Assembly (NCBI GenBank): GCA_002410555.1
Contig: DHSR01000021.1
Coordinates: 1-10,476 of the forward strand
Length of the DNA stretch: 10,476 bases
Direction of reading: 5' to 3'
DNA from: Bacteroidales bacterium UBA5281
Lineage (GTDB): Bacteria; Bacteroidota; Bacteroidia; Bacteroidales; Lentimicrobiaceae
Shown: positions 1 through 6,132 of the stretch, in pieces
Layout: every line of letters starts with the position of its first letter
Numbering within the stretch: the stretch's first letter is position 1
Notes under the pieces: model-generated
Told to the model about the DNA's origin: nothing
The model's database searches: none
Seen by the model: the letters and a program-made list of their open reading frames with translations, nothing else
Made by a program: the position numbers and the translations under genes

Positions 1-100
1 TTAGTTCAACAGCTACTTAAAATAATAATGGTCTTTTTTGAAACGCTTTGCAACCAAATAGAAAGGAATTAACCTCCACAAGCTCCAAAAAAAAAAGACT

Positions 101-108
101 TATCTTTG
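101..108 (+). promoter_or_regulatory. Bacteroidetes -7 promoter box (TATCTTTG)
   Basis: TATCTTTG matches the phylum's TAnnTTTG -7 consensus exactly. It lies 73 bases upstream of the deoxyhypusine-synthase-like start and directly after a run of ten A residues (87-96). No TTG -33 element sits at the usual 17-23 base distance, so the call rests on the -7 box alone. Transcription would start a few bases after 108, giving a leader of about 70 bases. Nothing else is recognisable in 1-181. Confidence 0.55.
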
Positions 109-181
109 CAAATCCTTTACGAATGCTTACAGTGGTTAAGCGGGAGATATTATGAAAGAAAAACCATAAAAAACAGATACT

Positions 182-1156
182 ATGAATCGCGGACCGATTT
201 CACAATTCATCGAACATCATTACCGGCATTTTAATTCTGCAGCCTTAATGGATGCCGCCAAAGGATATGAAAAACACCTTGACGAAGGCGGCAAAATGAT
301 GATTACTCTTGCCGGAGCCATGAGTACGGCCGAGTTAGGTATTTCTCTGGCCGAGATGATTCGTCAGGATAAAGTACAAATCATCAGTTGTACCGGTGCC
401 AATCTGGAAGAGGACATTATGAACCTGGTGGCTCACAGCCATTATAAAAGGGTGCCGCACTACCGCGACCTTACTCCAAAAGAAGAGTTTGAGCTGATGG
501 AAAAAGGCATGAACCGGGTTACCGACACCTGTATTCCTGAAGAAGAAGCTTTCCGCCGCATTCAACACCACATTGAAAAAATATGGAAAGATGCCGAAGC
601 TGCCGGAGAACGCTATTTTCCGCACGAATTCATGTACAAACTGCTGAACAGCAGGGTAATGGAAAAAGATTATGAAATTGATCCCAAACACTCCTGGATG
701 CTGGCAGCAGCTGAAAAAAACCTGCCAATCATAGTTCCGGGTTGGGAAGACAGCACCATGGGAAACATCTTTGCTTCTTATTGCATTAAAGGTGAATTGA
801 AACCTTCCACCATGAAAACTGGTATTGAGTATATGATTTTCCTTACAGAATGGTACCGTAAAAATTCAGGGGGCAAGGGCGTAGGCTTTTTCCAGATTGG
901 CGGAGGAATAGCAGGAGACTTCCCCATCTGCGTAGTTCCCATGATGTATCAGGATCTGGAGTGGAAAGATGTTCCTTTCTGGGCTTATTTCTGTCAGATC
1001 AGCGATTCAACTACTTCTTACGGGTCATATTCCGGAGCCGTACCCAATGAAAAGATTACATGGGGAAAGCTTGATATAGATACCCCGAAATTTATCATTG
1101 AAAGTGATGCAACCATTGTTGCTCCACTGGTTTTTGCCTGGTTGCTTAAATGGTAG
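182..1156 (+). CDS. Deoxyhypusine synthase family protein (possible homospermidine synthase-like enzyme)
   Basis: This 324-residue protein belongs to the deoxyhypusine synthase (DS) family, NAD-dependent aminobutyl transferases with a Rossmann-like fold. The N-terminus (GPISQFIEHHYRHFN) and the C-terminal ITWGKL segment are characteristic. K296 in WGK corresponds to the lysine (human K329) that forms the enzyme-imine intermediate, and W294 and E290 match human W327 and E323. From remembered alignment, however, human H288, N292, D313 and D316 appear replaced by D246, C250, Y280 and Y283. Bacteria lack eIF5A, the substrate of eukaryotic DHS, so the product is more likely a polyamine such as homospermidine; that is inference. 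The start at 182 fits the family N-terminus, and an in-frame stop at 167-169 limits upstream extension. No other polyamine gene is in the window. It appears monocistronic. The family is certain, the reaction is not. Confidence 0.88.
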   Translation: MNRGPISQFIEHHYRHFNSAALMDAAKGYEKHLDEGGKMMITLAGAMSTAELGISLAEMIRQDKVQIISCTGANLEEDIMNLVAHSHYKRVPHYRDLTPKEEFELMEKGMNRVTDTCIPEEEAFRRIQHHIEKIWKDAEAAGERYFPHEFMYKLLNSRVMEKDYEIDPKHSWMLAAAEKNLPIIVPGWEDSTMGNIFASYCIKGELKPSTMKTGIEYMIFLTEWYRKNSGGKGVGFFQIGGGIAGDFPICVVPMMYQDLEWKDVPFWAYFCQISDSTTSYGSYSGAVPNEKITWGKLDIDTPKFIIESDATIVAPLVFAWLLKW

Positions 1157-1182
1157 GATAGAATATTGAGCCAAATCCTACC
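1152..1182 (+). other. Inverted repeat at the stop codon (possible transcript-end hairpin)
   Basis: GGTAGGAT (1152-1159) and ATCCTACC (1175-1182) are perfect 8-base inverted repeats around a 15-base loop, and the TAG stop (1154-1156) lies inside the left arm. No T tract follows, so it is not a classical intrinsic terminator. It could be a 3'-end stabilising hairpin or chance. The nonamer GAGCCAAAT in the loop and right arm (1168-1176) recurs directly at 1197-1205. Confidence 0.35.
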
Positions 1183-1243
1183 TGGATTGTGGTCACGAGC
1201 CAAATGAGAATGACAATTAATACAAATTTATTTTTCAATGACT

Positions 1244-1258
1244 CCCGCCTGAGACGGG
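1244..1258. repeat. GC-rich near-palindrome in an AT-rich spacer (CCCGCCTGAGACGGG)
   Basis: CCCGCCTGAGACGGG folds on itself with one mismatch (C1248 opposite A1254) around a central G. It sits in the otherwise AT-rich 187-base spacer (1157-1343). It resembles the short CCCGCCTGAGGCGGG-type palindromes that recur between genes in some Bacteroidetes genomes. With one copy in the window, its repeat status cannot be shown here. The loop is too tight and no T tract follows, so I do not call it a terminator. Confidence 0.35.
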
Positions 1259-1313
1259 CAGCCAATAACCCGACAAATCAACGAATATTCTAACACCAAG
1301 TCTGATATTTGTG

Positions 1314-1321
1314 TAAATTTG
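1314..1321 (+). promoter_or_regulatory. Putative -7 promoter box for the CBS-domain gene (TAAATTTG)
   Basis: TAAATTTG matches TAnnTTTG and ends 22 bases before the ATG at 1344, implying a leader of about 15-18 bases. No clear TTG lies at the expected -33 distance. AT-rich sequence can produce this pattern by chance. Its position in front of the first gene of the + strand run supports it. Confidence 0.5.
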
Positions 1322-1343
1322 TTGCTATAAAAACCACAATAAT

Positions 1344-2006
1344 ATGCTGGCCAGAAGTCTTATCAGTGATTTAATTGTTCCGCTCAGAACGAGCGACACT
1401 GGATTGCAGGCACTCAACCTTATGGAAGAATTTAAGGTGTCACATCTTCCCATTGTTAACAATAATGATCTGCTGGGTCTTGTTACGGAAACCGATATTT
1501 TTGAAACCAACACATTTGAGGAGCCGTTAGGAAATCATAACCTTTCTCTGATTAAGCCCTATGTGTATGATTATCAGCATGTATATGATGTAATCAGAAT
1601 AGTGTATGAGCAGAAGCTTACCCTTATTCCAGTGGTGGATGAAAAGCACACCTATCTCGGTTCCATTACGCTGAATTGCCTGGTTAAATATTTTGCCCGG
1701 CTGGCGGCGGTGGATAATCCGGGAGGTATTATTGTACTTGAAATGGGTATCCGCGATTATTCTCTTAGCGAAATTGCGCGTCACGTTGAATCAAATGACG
1801 CCAACATACTGAGCCTGTATATTGTTACTTTGCCGGATTCCACGCGTATGGAAGTCACTATTAAAATTGACCGTATGGACATTGCAGGCATCATTCAAAC
1901 TTTCAATCGTTTTAATTATACCATAAAAGCTTCTTTTTTTGAGGATGACTTCGATGATACCCTCCGTGATCGCTATGACTCGTTTATGCGATTCCTGAAT
2001 ACCTGA
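1344..2006 (+). CDS. CBS-domain pair protein with C-terminal ACT-like domain
   Basis: This is a 220-residue cytosolic protein with no signal peptide or membrane segment. Residues about 1-54 and 69-120 each read as a CBS motif, with the hallmark strands HLPIVNNNDLLGLVTETDIF and LIPVVDEKHTYLGSIT. CBS pairs bind adenine nucleotides such as AMP, ATP or S-adenosylmethionine. The remainder, about 126-198, starts GGIIVLEM and continues DYSLSEIARHVESNDANIL, the pattern of an ACT-type ligand-binding fold. No catalytic or DNA-binding domain is visible, so it is probably a small-molecule-responsive regulator whose partner is unknown. The stop is followed after four bases by the ATG of the Omp85-like gene, so the two are almost certainly co-transcribed and perhaps translationally coupled. 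A CBS protein beside NAD kinase is a recurrent Bacteroidetes arrangement. Confidence 0.85.
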   Translation: MLARSLISDLIVPLRTSDTGLQALNLMEEFKVSHLPIVNNNDLLGLVTETDIFETNTFEEPLGNHNLSLIKPYVYDYQHVYDVIRIVYEQKLTLIPVVDEKHTYLGSITLNCLVKYFARLAAVDNPGGIIVLEMGIRDYSLSEIARHVESNDANILSLYIVTLPDSTRMEVTIKIDRMDIAGIIQTFNRFNYTIKASFFEDDFDDTLRDRYDSFMRFLNT

Positions 2007-2010
2007 TAAT

Positions 2011-3411
2011 ATGCGCCTTCCGGGTTTGCTGAGTTTTATTTTTTTACTGCCTTTCGTGCCGGTTTACGCTCAGGAGCACGTGAATTGTCCGGATATTTTT
2101 ATCATTGATAGTATTGTCCTTAAAGGTAACGAAAAAACCAAAGAAGCCATACTGCTTCGTGAGCTTACTTTTTCCAAAGGTGACACCCTTAACGGAGATG
2201 AATATACGCAGGCAATAGAGACTTCCCGCATCAATCTGCTGAAGCTATCACTTTTTCATACGGTAGATTTTGATATTTATCCACACAAAGATGAAGGTCA
2301 TATCAGCCTGTATATAAGGGTACAGGAGCGATGGTACACCTGGTTGTGGCCTGTTTTGGAAATTTACGACCCAAACTTTAACACCTGGTACCGTAAAAGA
2401 GACTTAACCCGTCTTTCATATGGATTGTTTTTGCAACAGGAGAATTTCAGGGGCCGGATGGAAAAATTACATCTCATTGTAAAGCTTGGATATCAGCAGG
2501 AAATGTTATTGCATTATGAAAAACCATATATTAACAGTGCCAAAACTCTGGGCGCAGGCACCCAAATAAGATTTGCCCGCGACCGGGAAATTGGATACCT
2601 GACCCAGAACAACAAACTTGAATATTACAGAGGGGATGATTTTATGCGTCAGGTAACGACTGTTTCGGCAAATCTGCGCTACCGGAAGCGGATTCATACT
2701 ACGCATTTTTTGCAGTTATCGCTCAATTGGTTCAATATTTCCGATTCTTTACTGCTGCTGAATCCAGCTTATAATGCAAATGCTTCCAGGCATACATTTT
2801 TTCCTGCCCTGAGCTATTTTGTCAAAGCCGATTACCGGGACGACAGGGCTTATCCACTCTCGGGCTGGTACGCAGACGCCATGCTTACCCATTATGGACT
2901 GGGAATGGTGGATGCCATACATTTCGCCACCCTCAGAACTTCGGTACGTTGGCATCAACCCGCTGGGAAGCGCTGGAATATCGCTTTTTTATTGGCCTCC
3001 AAGTTTTCCACCTCAGGGCTTAAGCCTTATTATCTGAGCCGGGCACTAGGTTACGAACGCGATTATGTTCGTGGATATGAATATTATGTTGTAGATGGTG
3101 ACCACTTTACCCTGGCCAAAGCTAACCTCAAATATAATATCGTAAAGCCCGGAACATTTCATCTCCGCTGTATCAAATCGCCCCGGTTTAACACCATACC
3201 TTATGCCATTTACCTGAATGCTTTCGCAGATGCCGGAAAACAATGGCCGGGTCAAGTGCTTCAGGGCAACAATTTGTCAGGTAAAATGCTAAGCGGAATT
3301 GGGCTTGGAATTGATTTTGTTACCTATTATGATAAAGTGCTCAGGGCCGAAATTTCCCGCAATGCAAAAGGAGAGACAGGGTTCTTTCTTCATTTTATGG
3401 CTGCAATCTAA
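2011..3411 (+). CDS. Single-POTRA Omp85 family outer membrane protein (BamA/TamA-like)
   Basis: This is a 466-residue precursor. Residues 1-20 form a signal peptide ending VYA, with Q21 as the likely mature N-terminus. One POTRA domain follows (about 28-105, with IDSIVLKGNEKTKEAILLRE at its start). The rest, about 106-466, alternates short amphipathic strands and turns as in a 16-strand Omp85 barrel. The lid-loop signature appears as VRGYE (R354, G355, Y356), equivalent to VRGF. At 466 residues it is far shorter than BamA, which has five POTRA domains. The aromatic ERWYTWLWP linker after the POTRA is typical of this Bacteroidetes subfamily, whose substrate is unknown. It lies four bases behind the CBS gene, two genes ahead of uppS-bamA. 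It could be an accessory insertase or a secretion pore; it is not the housekeeping BamA, which lies downstream. Confidence 0.83.
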   Translation: MRLPGLLSFIFLLPFVPVYAQEHVNCPDIFIIDSIVLKGNEKTKEAILLRELTFSKGDTLNGDEYTQAIETSRINLLKLSLFHTVDFDIYPHKDEGHISLYIRVQERWYTWLWPVLEIYDPNFNTWYRKRDLTRLSYGLFLQQENFRGRMEKLHLIVKLGYQQEMLLHYEKPYINSAKTLGAGTQIRFARDREIGYLTQNNKLEYYRGDDFMRQVTTVSANLRYRKRIHTTHFLQLSLNWFNISDSLLLLNPAYNANASRHTFFPALSYFVKADYRDDRAYPLSGWYADAMLTHYGLGMVDAIHFATLRTSVRWHQPAGKRWNIAFLLASKFSTSGLKPYYLSRALGYERDYVRGYEYYVVDGDHFTLAKANLKYNIVKPGTFHLRCIKSPRFNTIPYAIYLNAFADAGKQWPGQVLQGNNLSGKMLSGIGLGIDFVTYYDKVLRAEISRNAKGETGFFLHFMAAI

Positions 3412-3432
3412 GGCCATGTGGTTTTGCTGTTG

Positions 3433-3440
3433 TACATTTG
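3433..3440 (+). promoter_or_regulatory. Putative -7 promoter box for NAD kinase (TACATTTG)
   Basis: TACATTTG matches TAnnTTTG and ends 29 bases before the NAD kinase ATG, inside the 58-base gap after the Omp85-like gene. The same octamer occurs before the second Skp gene. No convincing -33 TTG is present. It suggests that NAD kinase can be transcribed independently of the two genes upstream. Confidence 0.5.
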
Positions 3441-3469
3441 TAGTTTTTAAGCGCTAATCCTGGCTACCC

Positions 3470-4363
3470 ATGAAAGTTGCATTGTTTGGTCGTAATTTTG
3501 CGGAAGACCGCTTCGCCTATTTTCAGCATTTGCTCGAAGTGATGGAAGGTCTATCCCTGTCCATTTGTATTTATAAACCGTTCTATGAGTTTATAAGCGG
3601 AAAGTTTATCTTCTCTGTTCCACCACTGCTTTTCAGTAATCATCAGGAGCTTTGTGAACAGGCAGATATGCTTATCTCGGTGGGTGGTGATGGCACCATA
3701 CTGGATGCGGTCACGCTGGTGCGCGATTCGGGTATACCGATTATGGGAGTGAACCTTGGCAGAATGGGCTTTTTGTCGGGCATTCCCAGAAAAGAGATCG
3801 ATGGAGCCATAAAAGCTCTGGCAGCCGGAGAATATACCATTGAGAAGCGCTCGTTGCTACATGTGGAATCGCCGGAATCTCTTTTTGGGGAGTTGGATTT
3901 TGCGCTCAATGAACTTACCATCAATAAAAAAGATACGGGTTCAATGATATTGGTTCATGTATATGTAAACGACCTGTTGTTGAATTCCTACTGGGCCGAT
4001 GGTCTTATCGTTGCCACGCCCACCGGTTCTACGGCCTATTCGTTGAGTTGTAACGGCCCCATCATCACTCCGGATTCCGAAAATTTTGTAATTACACCCA
4101 TAGCCTCGCACAATTTAACCGTAAGGCCTGTCGTTATCCCTGACAAAAGCATTGTCCGCATCAATGTAGAAGGCAGACTGACTCATTATCTGGTTGGACT
4201 CGATTCACGCTATACCGTAATGGATTCTTCCGTGGAAATTGTCGTGAAAAAAGAAGACTTTACCATTAATCTGGTACAGATACATGGCAGTAATTTCTTC
4301 AATACCATTCGTCAGAAACTGCTTTGGGGCCAGGATGTGCGCTTTCATGAAACTACACTTTAA
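3470..4363 (+). CDS. nadK: NAD kinase
   Basis: NAD kinase (EC 2.7.1.23) phosphorylates NAD to NADP in the cytosol and is the sole route to NADP. The 297-residue length is normal for bacterial enzymes. The signature GGDGT is at residues 72-76, with D74 the catalytic aspartate. It is followed by GVNLGRMGFLS, the N147-E148 pair that binds the nicotinamide riboside, and GLIVATPTGSTAYSLS, the conserved diphosphate and ribose region. The C-terminal segment NFFNTIRQKLLWGQD is typical of Bacteroidetes homologues. All core motifs are intact. It lies between two outer-membrane protein genes, an order conserved in this phylum without an obvious metabolic reason. A TACATTTG box 29 bases upstream suggests its own promoter. 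Confidence 0.97.
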   Translation: MKVALFGRNFAEDRFAYFQHLLEVMEGLSLSICIYKPFYEFISGKFIFSVPPLLFSNHQELCEQADMLISVGGDGTILDAVTLVRDSGIPIMGVNLGRMGFLSGIPRKEIDGAIKALAAGEYTIEKRSLLHVESPESLFGELDFALNELTINKKDTGSMILVHVYVNDLLLNSYWADGLIVATPTGSTAYSLSCNGPIITPDSENFVITPIASHNLTVRPVVIPDKSIVRINVEGRLTHYLVGLDSRYTVMDSSVEIVVKKEDFTINLVQIHGSNFFNTIRQKLLWGQDVRFHETTL

Positions 4364-4380
4364 TCCATTGTTTTTTTGAT

Positions 4381-4388
4381 TACTTTTG
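4381..4388 (+). promoter_or_regulatory. Putative -7 promoter box for the DUF6089 gene (TACTTTTG)
   Basis: TACTTTTG matches TAnnTTTG just after the NAD kinase stop, within T-rich sequence. It ends 86 bases before the chosen ATG at 4475, so a leader of roughly 80 bases is predicted. The nearest upstream TTG (4368-4370) is too close to serve as a standard -33 element. The box overlaps the TTG-initiated extension of the reading frame, an argument against starting translation there. Confidence 0.45.
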
Positions 4389-4474
4389 CAGGCCAAATTA
4401 GCAGGGGAAACATAGGTGTGCATTCATCAAGGCTCATTGGATGTGAGATACCGGTGCATTTTCACCAATTAATA

Positions 4475-5302
4475 ATGAACATGAGATTAAAGTTTCTTTT
4501 ATTGCCGGTTTTAGGAATGCTTCTTCAACATTTGGCTGTCGCTCAAAGTTACGGAGAAATAGGAGTTTCCGCAGGAGGATCCTATTACCTGGGCGACCTG
4601 AATCCCGGCAAGCATTTTTTATTGACTAAACCTGCTTTTGGTGCGTTTGTTCGTCATAATTTCAATGACCGGCTGGCGGTAAGAGGCGGGGTGATGTTTG
4701 GATCGGTGGAAGGTGATGATTTCCAATCAAAGGTTAACCTCCAGCGAGGTCTGAATTTTCATTCACAAATTACTGACATCTCCGCAACTTTTGAATTTAA
4801 CTTTTTTGAATACTTCATAGGTAGTTTGCGCCATTTTGTAACACCTTACATGTATGCCGGCGGTTCAGTACTTTTTTTTAATCCCAGGGCCACCTATGAC
4901 GGGGCCACCTATGAGCTGCATGGCATGGCAACAGAAGGGCAGGGCAGTGCTGTTTATCCGGATCGTAAGATATATAACCGTACAGTTTTTGCCATTCCTT
5001 TTGGTATTGGCGTAAAGTACAGCCTTAATCGTTTTTTGGGAGCCTCTCTCGATTGGGGAATGCGCAAAACGTTTACCGATTATATTGATGACGTGAGCAC
5101 CACCTACTACCTGGATCTCAATACCGCAGATCCGGGTTCGGTAAGCCCCGGCCAGTTGGTGTCTGACCCTACACTCAATCACAGGGTTGGCATGCAGCGC
5201 GGCAACTCCGAATACAATGACTGGGTGTCATTTGTCACTCTCAGTATTACCCTGCGGCTCAACTATCTGGAGAATGAACGTTGCCTGAATCCTTATTATT
5301 AA
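4475..5302 (+). CDS. DUF6089 family outer membrane beta-barrel protein
   Basis: This is a 275-residue precursor that resembles the Bacteroidetes DUF6089 family usually encoded between NAD kinase and uppS. Residues 1-23 form a signal peptide ending AVA, with Q24 as the predicted mature start. The mature protein opens with GEIGVSAGGSYYLGDLNP, the family's first-strand pattern. It then alternates strand-like segments with turns (FGAFVRHNFNDRLAVRGGV, FVTPYMYAGGSVLFFNP, IPFGIGVKYSLNRFLGASLDWG), consistent with a small outer-membrane barrel of perhaps 8-10 strands. I start it at ATG 4475 because the frame open to TTG 4376 would put 33 non-signal residues ahead of the hydrophobic core and overlap a promoter box; ATG 4481 (M3) is also possible. 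No function is established for the family, but its constant place next to uppS and bamA suggests an envelope role. Confidence 0.82.
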   Translation: MNMRLKFLLLPVLGMLLQHLAVAQSYGEIGVSAGGSYYLGDLNPGKHFLLTKPAFGAFVRHNFNDRLAVRGGVMFGSVEGDDFQSKVNLQRGLNFHSQITDISATFEFNFFEYFIGSLRHFVTPYMYAGGSVLFFNPRATYDGATYELHGMATEGQGSAVYPDRKIYNRTVFAIPFGIGVKYSLNRFLGASLDWGMRKTFTDYIDDVSTTYYLDLNTADPGSVSPGQLVSDPTLNHRVGMQRGNSEYNDWVSFVTLSITLRLNYLENERCLNPYY

Positions 5303-5311
5303 TCTGATTAA
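5299..5311. repeat. Short inverted repeat at the DUF6089 stop (TTAATCTGATTAA)
   Basis: TTAATC and GATTAA are perfect inverted repeats separated by one T, and they overlap the TAA stop at 5300-5302. Symmetric AT-rich sequences of this size can be operators, but also arise readily by chance. It is in the 78-base gap before uppS. No good TAnnTTTG box is present there; the closest is TAGTTTCG at 5361-5368. Confidence 0.25.
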
Positions 5312-5380
5312 CAATAATTAACACCTAAATTGGCCGGTGATATTAAAATACAGCATAATTTAGTTTCGTCAAATCAAAGC

Positions 5381-6124
5381 ATGGATTTAAAAGAAAAAAT
5401 AGACCTCGAAAAGCTCCCGCTACACATTGCCATTATTATGGATGGCAATGGTCGATGGGCAACGAGCCGGGGTCAGGAAAGGGTTTTCGGACATCAGAAT
5501 GGCGTGGAGTCGGTTCGGCAAACGGCTACTGCTGCTGCAGAACTGGGCGTTAAATACCTCACTTTATATGCCTTTTCCACTGAAAACTGGAAACGACCTA
5601 AAATAGAAGTAGATGCTTTGATGAACTTGCTGGTGGCTACTTTAAATTCGGAGTTGGCTACACTAATGGACAACAACATCCGGCTAAAGGCTATAGGTGA
5701 TTTGTCTCATCTTGAGGAGAGTTGCTTTTTGCAATTGAACGAAACCATTGATCTTACTGCCGGCAATACACGTATGGAACTAATCCTGGCTTTGAATTAC
5801 AGCGGTCGCTGGGAAATAGCTGAAGCTGCAAGGCGACTGGCTATAGGGGTAACGGAAAAAAAAATTGATCCCAGTAAGATTGATGCGCAGTTGTTTGAAA
5901 ATTATCTGGATACCAAAGAATATCCTGACCCCGAACTGTTGATTCGCACCAGCGGTGAATACCGTATCAGTAATTTTTTGCTCTGGCAAATAGCCTATGC
6001 CGAGCTTTATTTTACCCCCGTACTGTGGCCCGATTTCCGAAAAAATGATTTATATAAAGCCATTCTCGATTTTCAACACAGGGAAAGACGATTTGGTATG
6101 ATAAGTGAACAAATTAAACAATAA
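5381..6124 (+). CDS. uppS: Undecaprenyl diphosphate synthase (cis-prenyltransferase)
   Basis: UppS (EC 2.5.1.31) condenses isopentenyl diphosphates onto farnesyl diphosphate to make the C55 carrier lipid precursor for peptidoglycan and surface glycans, working at the inner face of the membrane. The 247-residue protein carries HIAIIMDGNGRWA with D21 equivalent to the catalytic, Mg-binding aspartate. TLYAFSTENWKRP and ALNYSGRWEI follow. The C-terminal block LLIRTSGEYRISNFLLWQ has R189, R195 and S197 for IPP phosphate binding and E208 further on for metal coordination. Many homologues have TGGE where this has TSGE; the serine form is familiar in Bacteroidetes. ATG 5381 is preferred over TTG 5330 because it gives the usual short N-terminus before HIAIIMDG. 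The gene ends eight bases before bamA, so the two are co-transcribed. Unlike the proteobacterial order, no cdsA, dxr or rseP lies between them. Confidence 0.96.
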   Translation: MDLKEKIDLEKLPLHIAIIMDGNGRWATSRGQERVFGHQNGVESVRQTATAAAELGVKYLTLYAFSTENWKRPKIEVDALMNLLVATLNSELATLMDNNIRLKAIGDLSHLEESCFLQLNETIDLTAGNTRMELILALNYSGRWEIAEAARRLAIGVTEKKIDPSKIDAQLFENYLDTKEYPDPELLIRTSGEYRISNFLLWQIAYAELYFTPVLWPDFRKNDLYKAILDFQHRERRFGMISEQIKQ

Positions 6125-6132
6125 TCTGCTAA

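Noticed and set aside
1..100. Possible 3' end of a neighbouring gene at the window's left edge
   Set aside because: There is no open frame with recognisable coding content on either strand, and the sequence is AT-rich like the other gaps.
335..691. 118-codon minus-strand frame inside the deoxyhypusine-synthase-like gene
   Set aside because: It is antisense to a conserved enzyme, with low-complexity hydrophobic translation and no family resemblance.
4453..4466. Possible hairpin GGTG-CATTTT-CACC in the DUF6089 leader
   Set aside because: The stem is only four base pairs and has no known regulatory resemblance, so it is too weak to annotate.
4376..4474. Upstream TTG start for the DUF6089 gene
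   Set aside because: It would add 33 residues before the signal peptide and overlap a TAnnTTTG promoter box. ATG 4475 gives a normal signal peptide.
5361..5368. TAGTTTCG as a promoter box for uppS
   Set aside because: It has one mismatch in the critical TTTG half and no -33 partner. uppS may be read through from the DUF6089 promoter.
5330..5380. Upstream TTG start for uppS
   Set aside because: The extra 17 residues are not part of the usual UppS N-terminus. ATG 5381 places HIAIIMDGNGRWA at residues 15-27, as expected.
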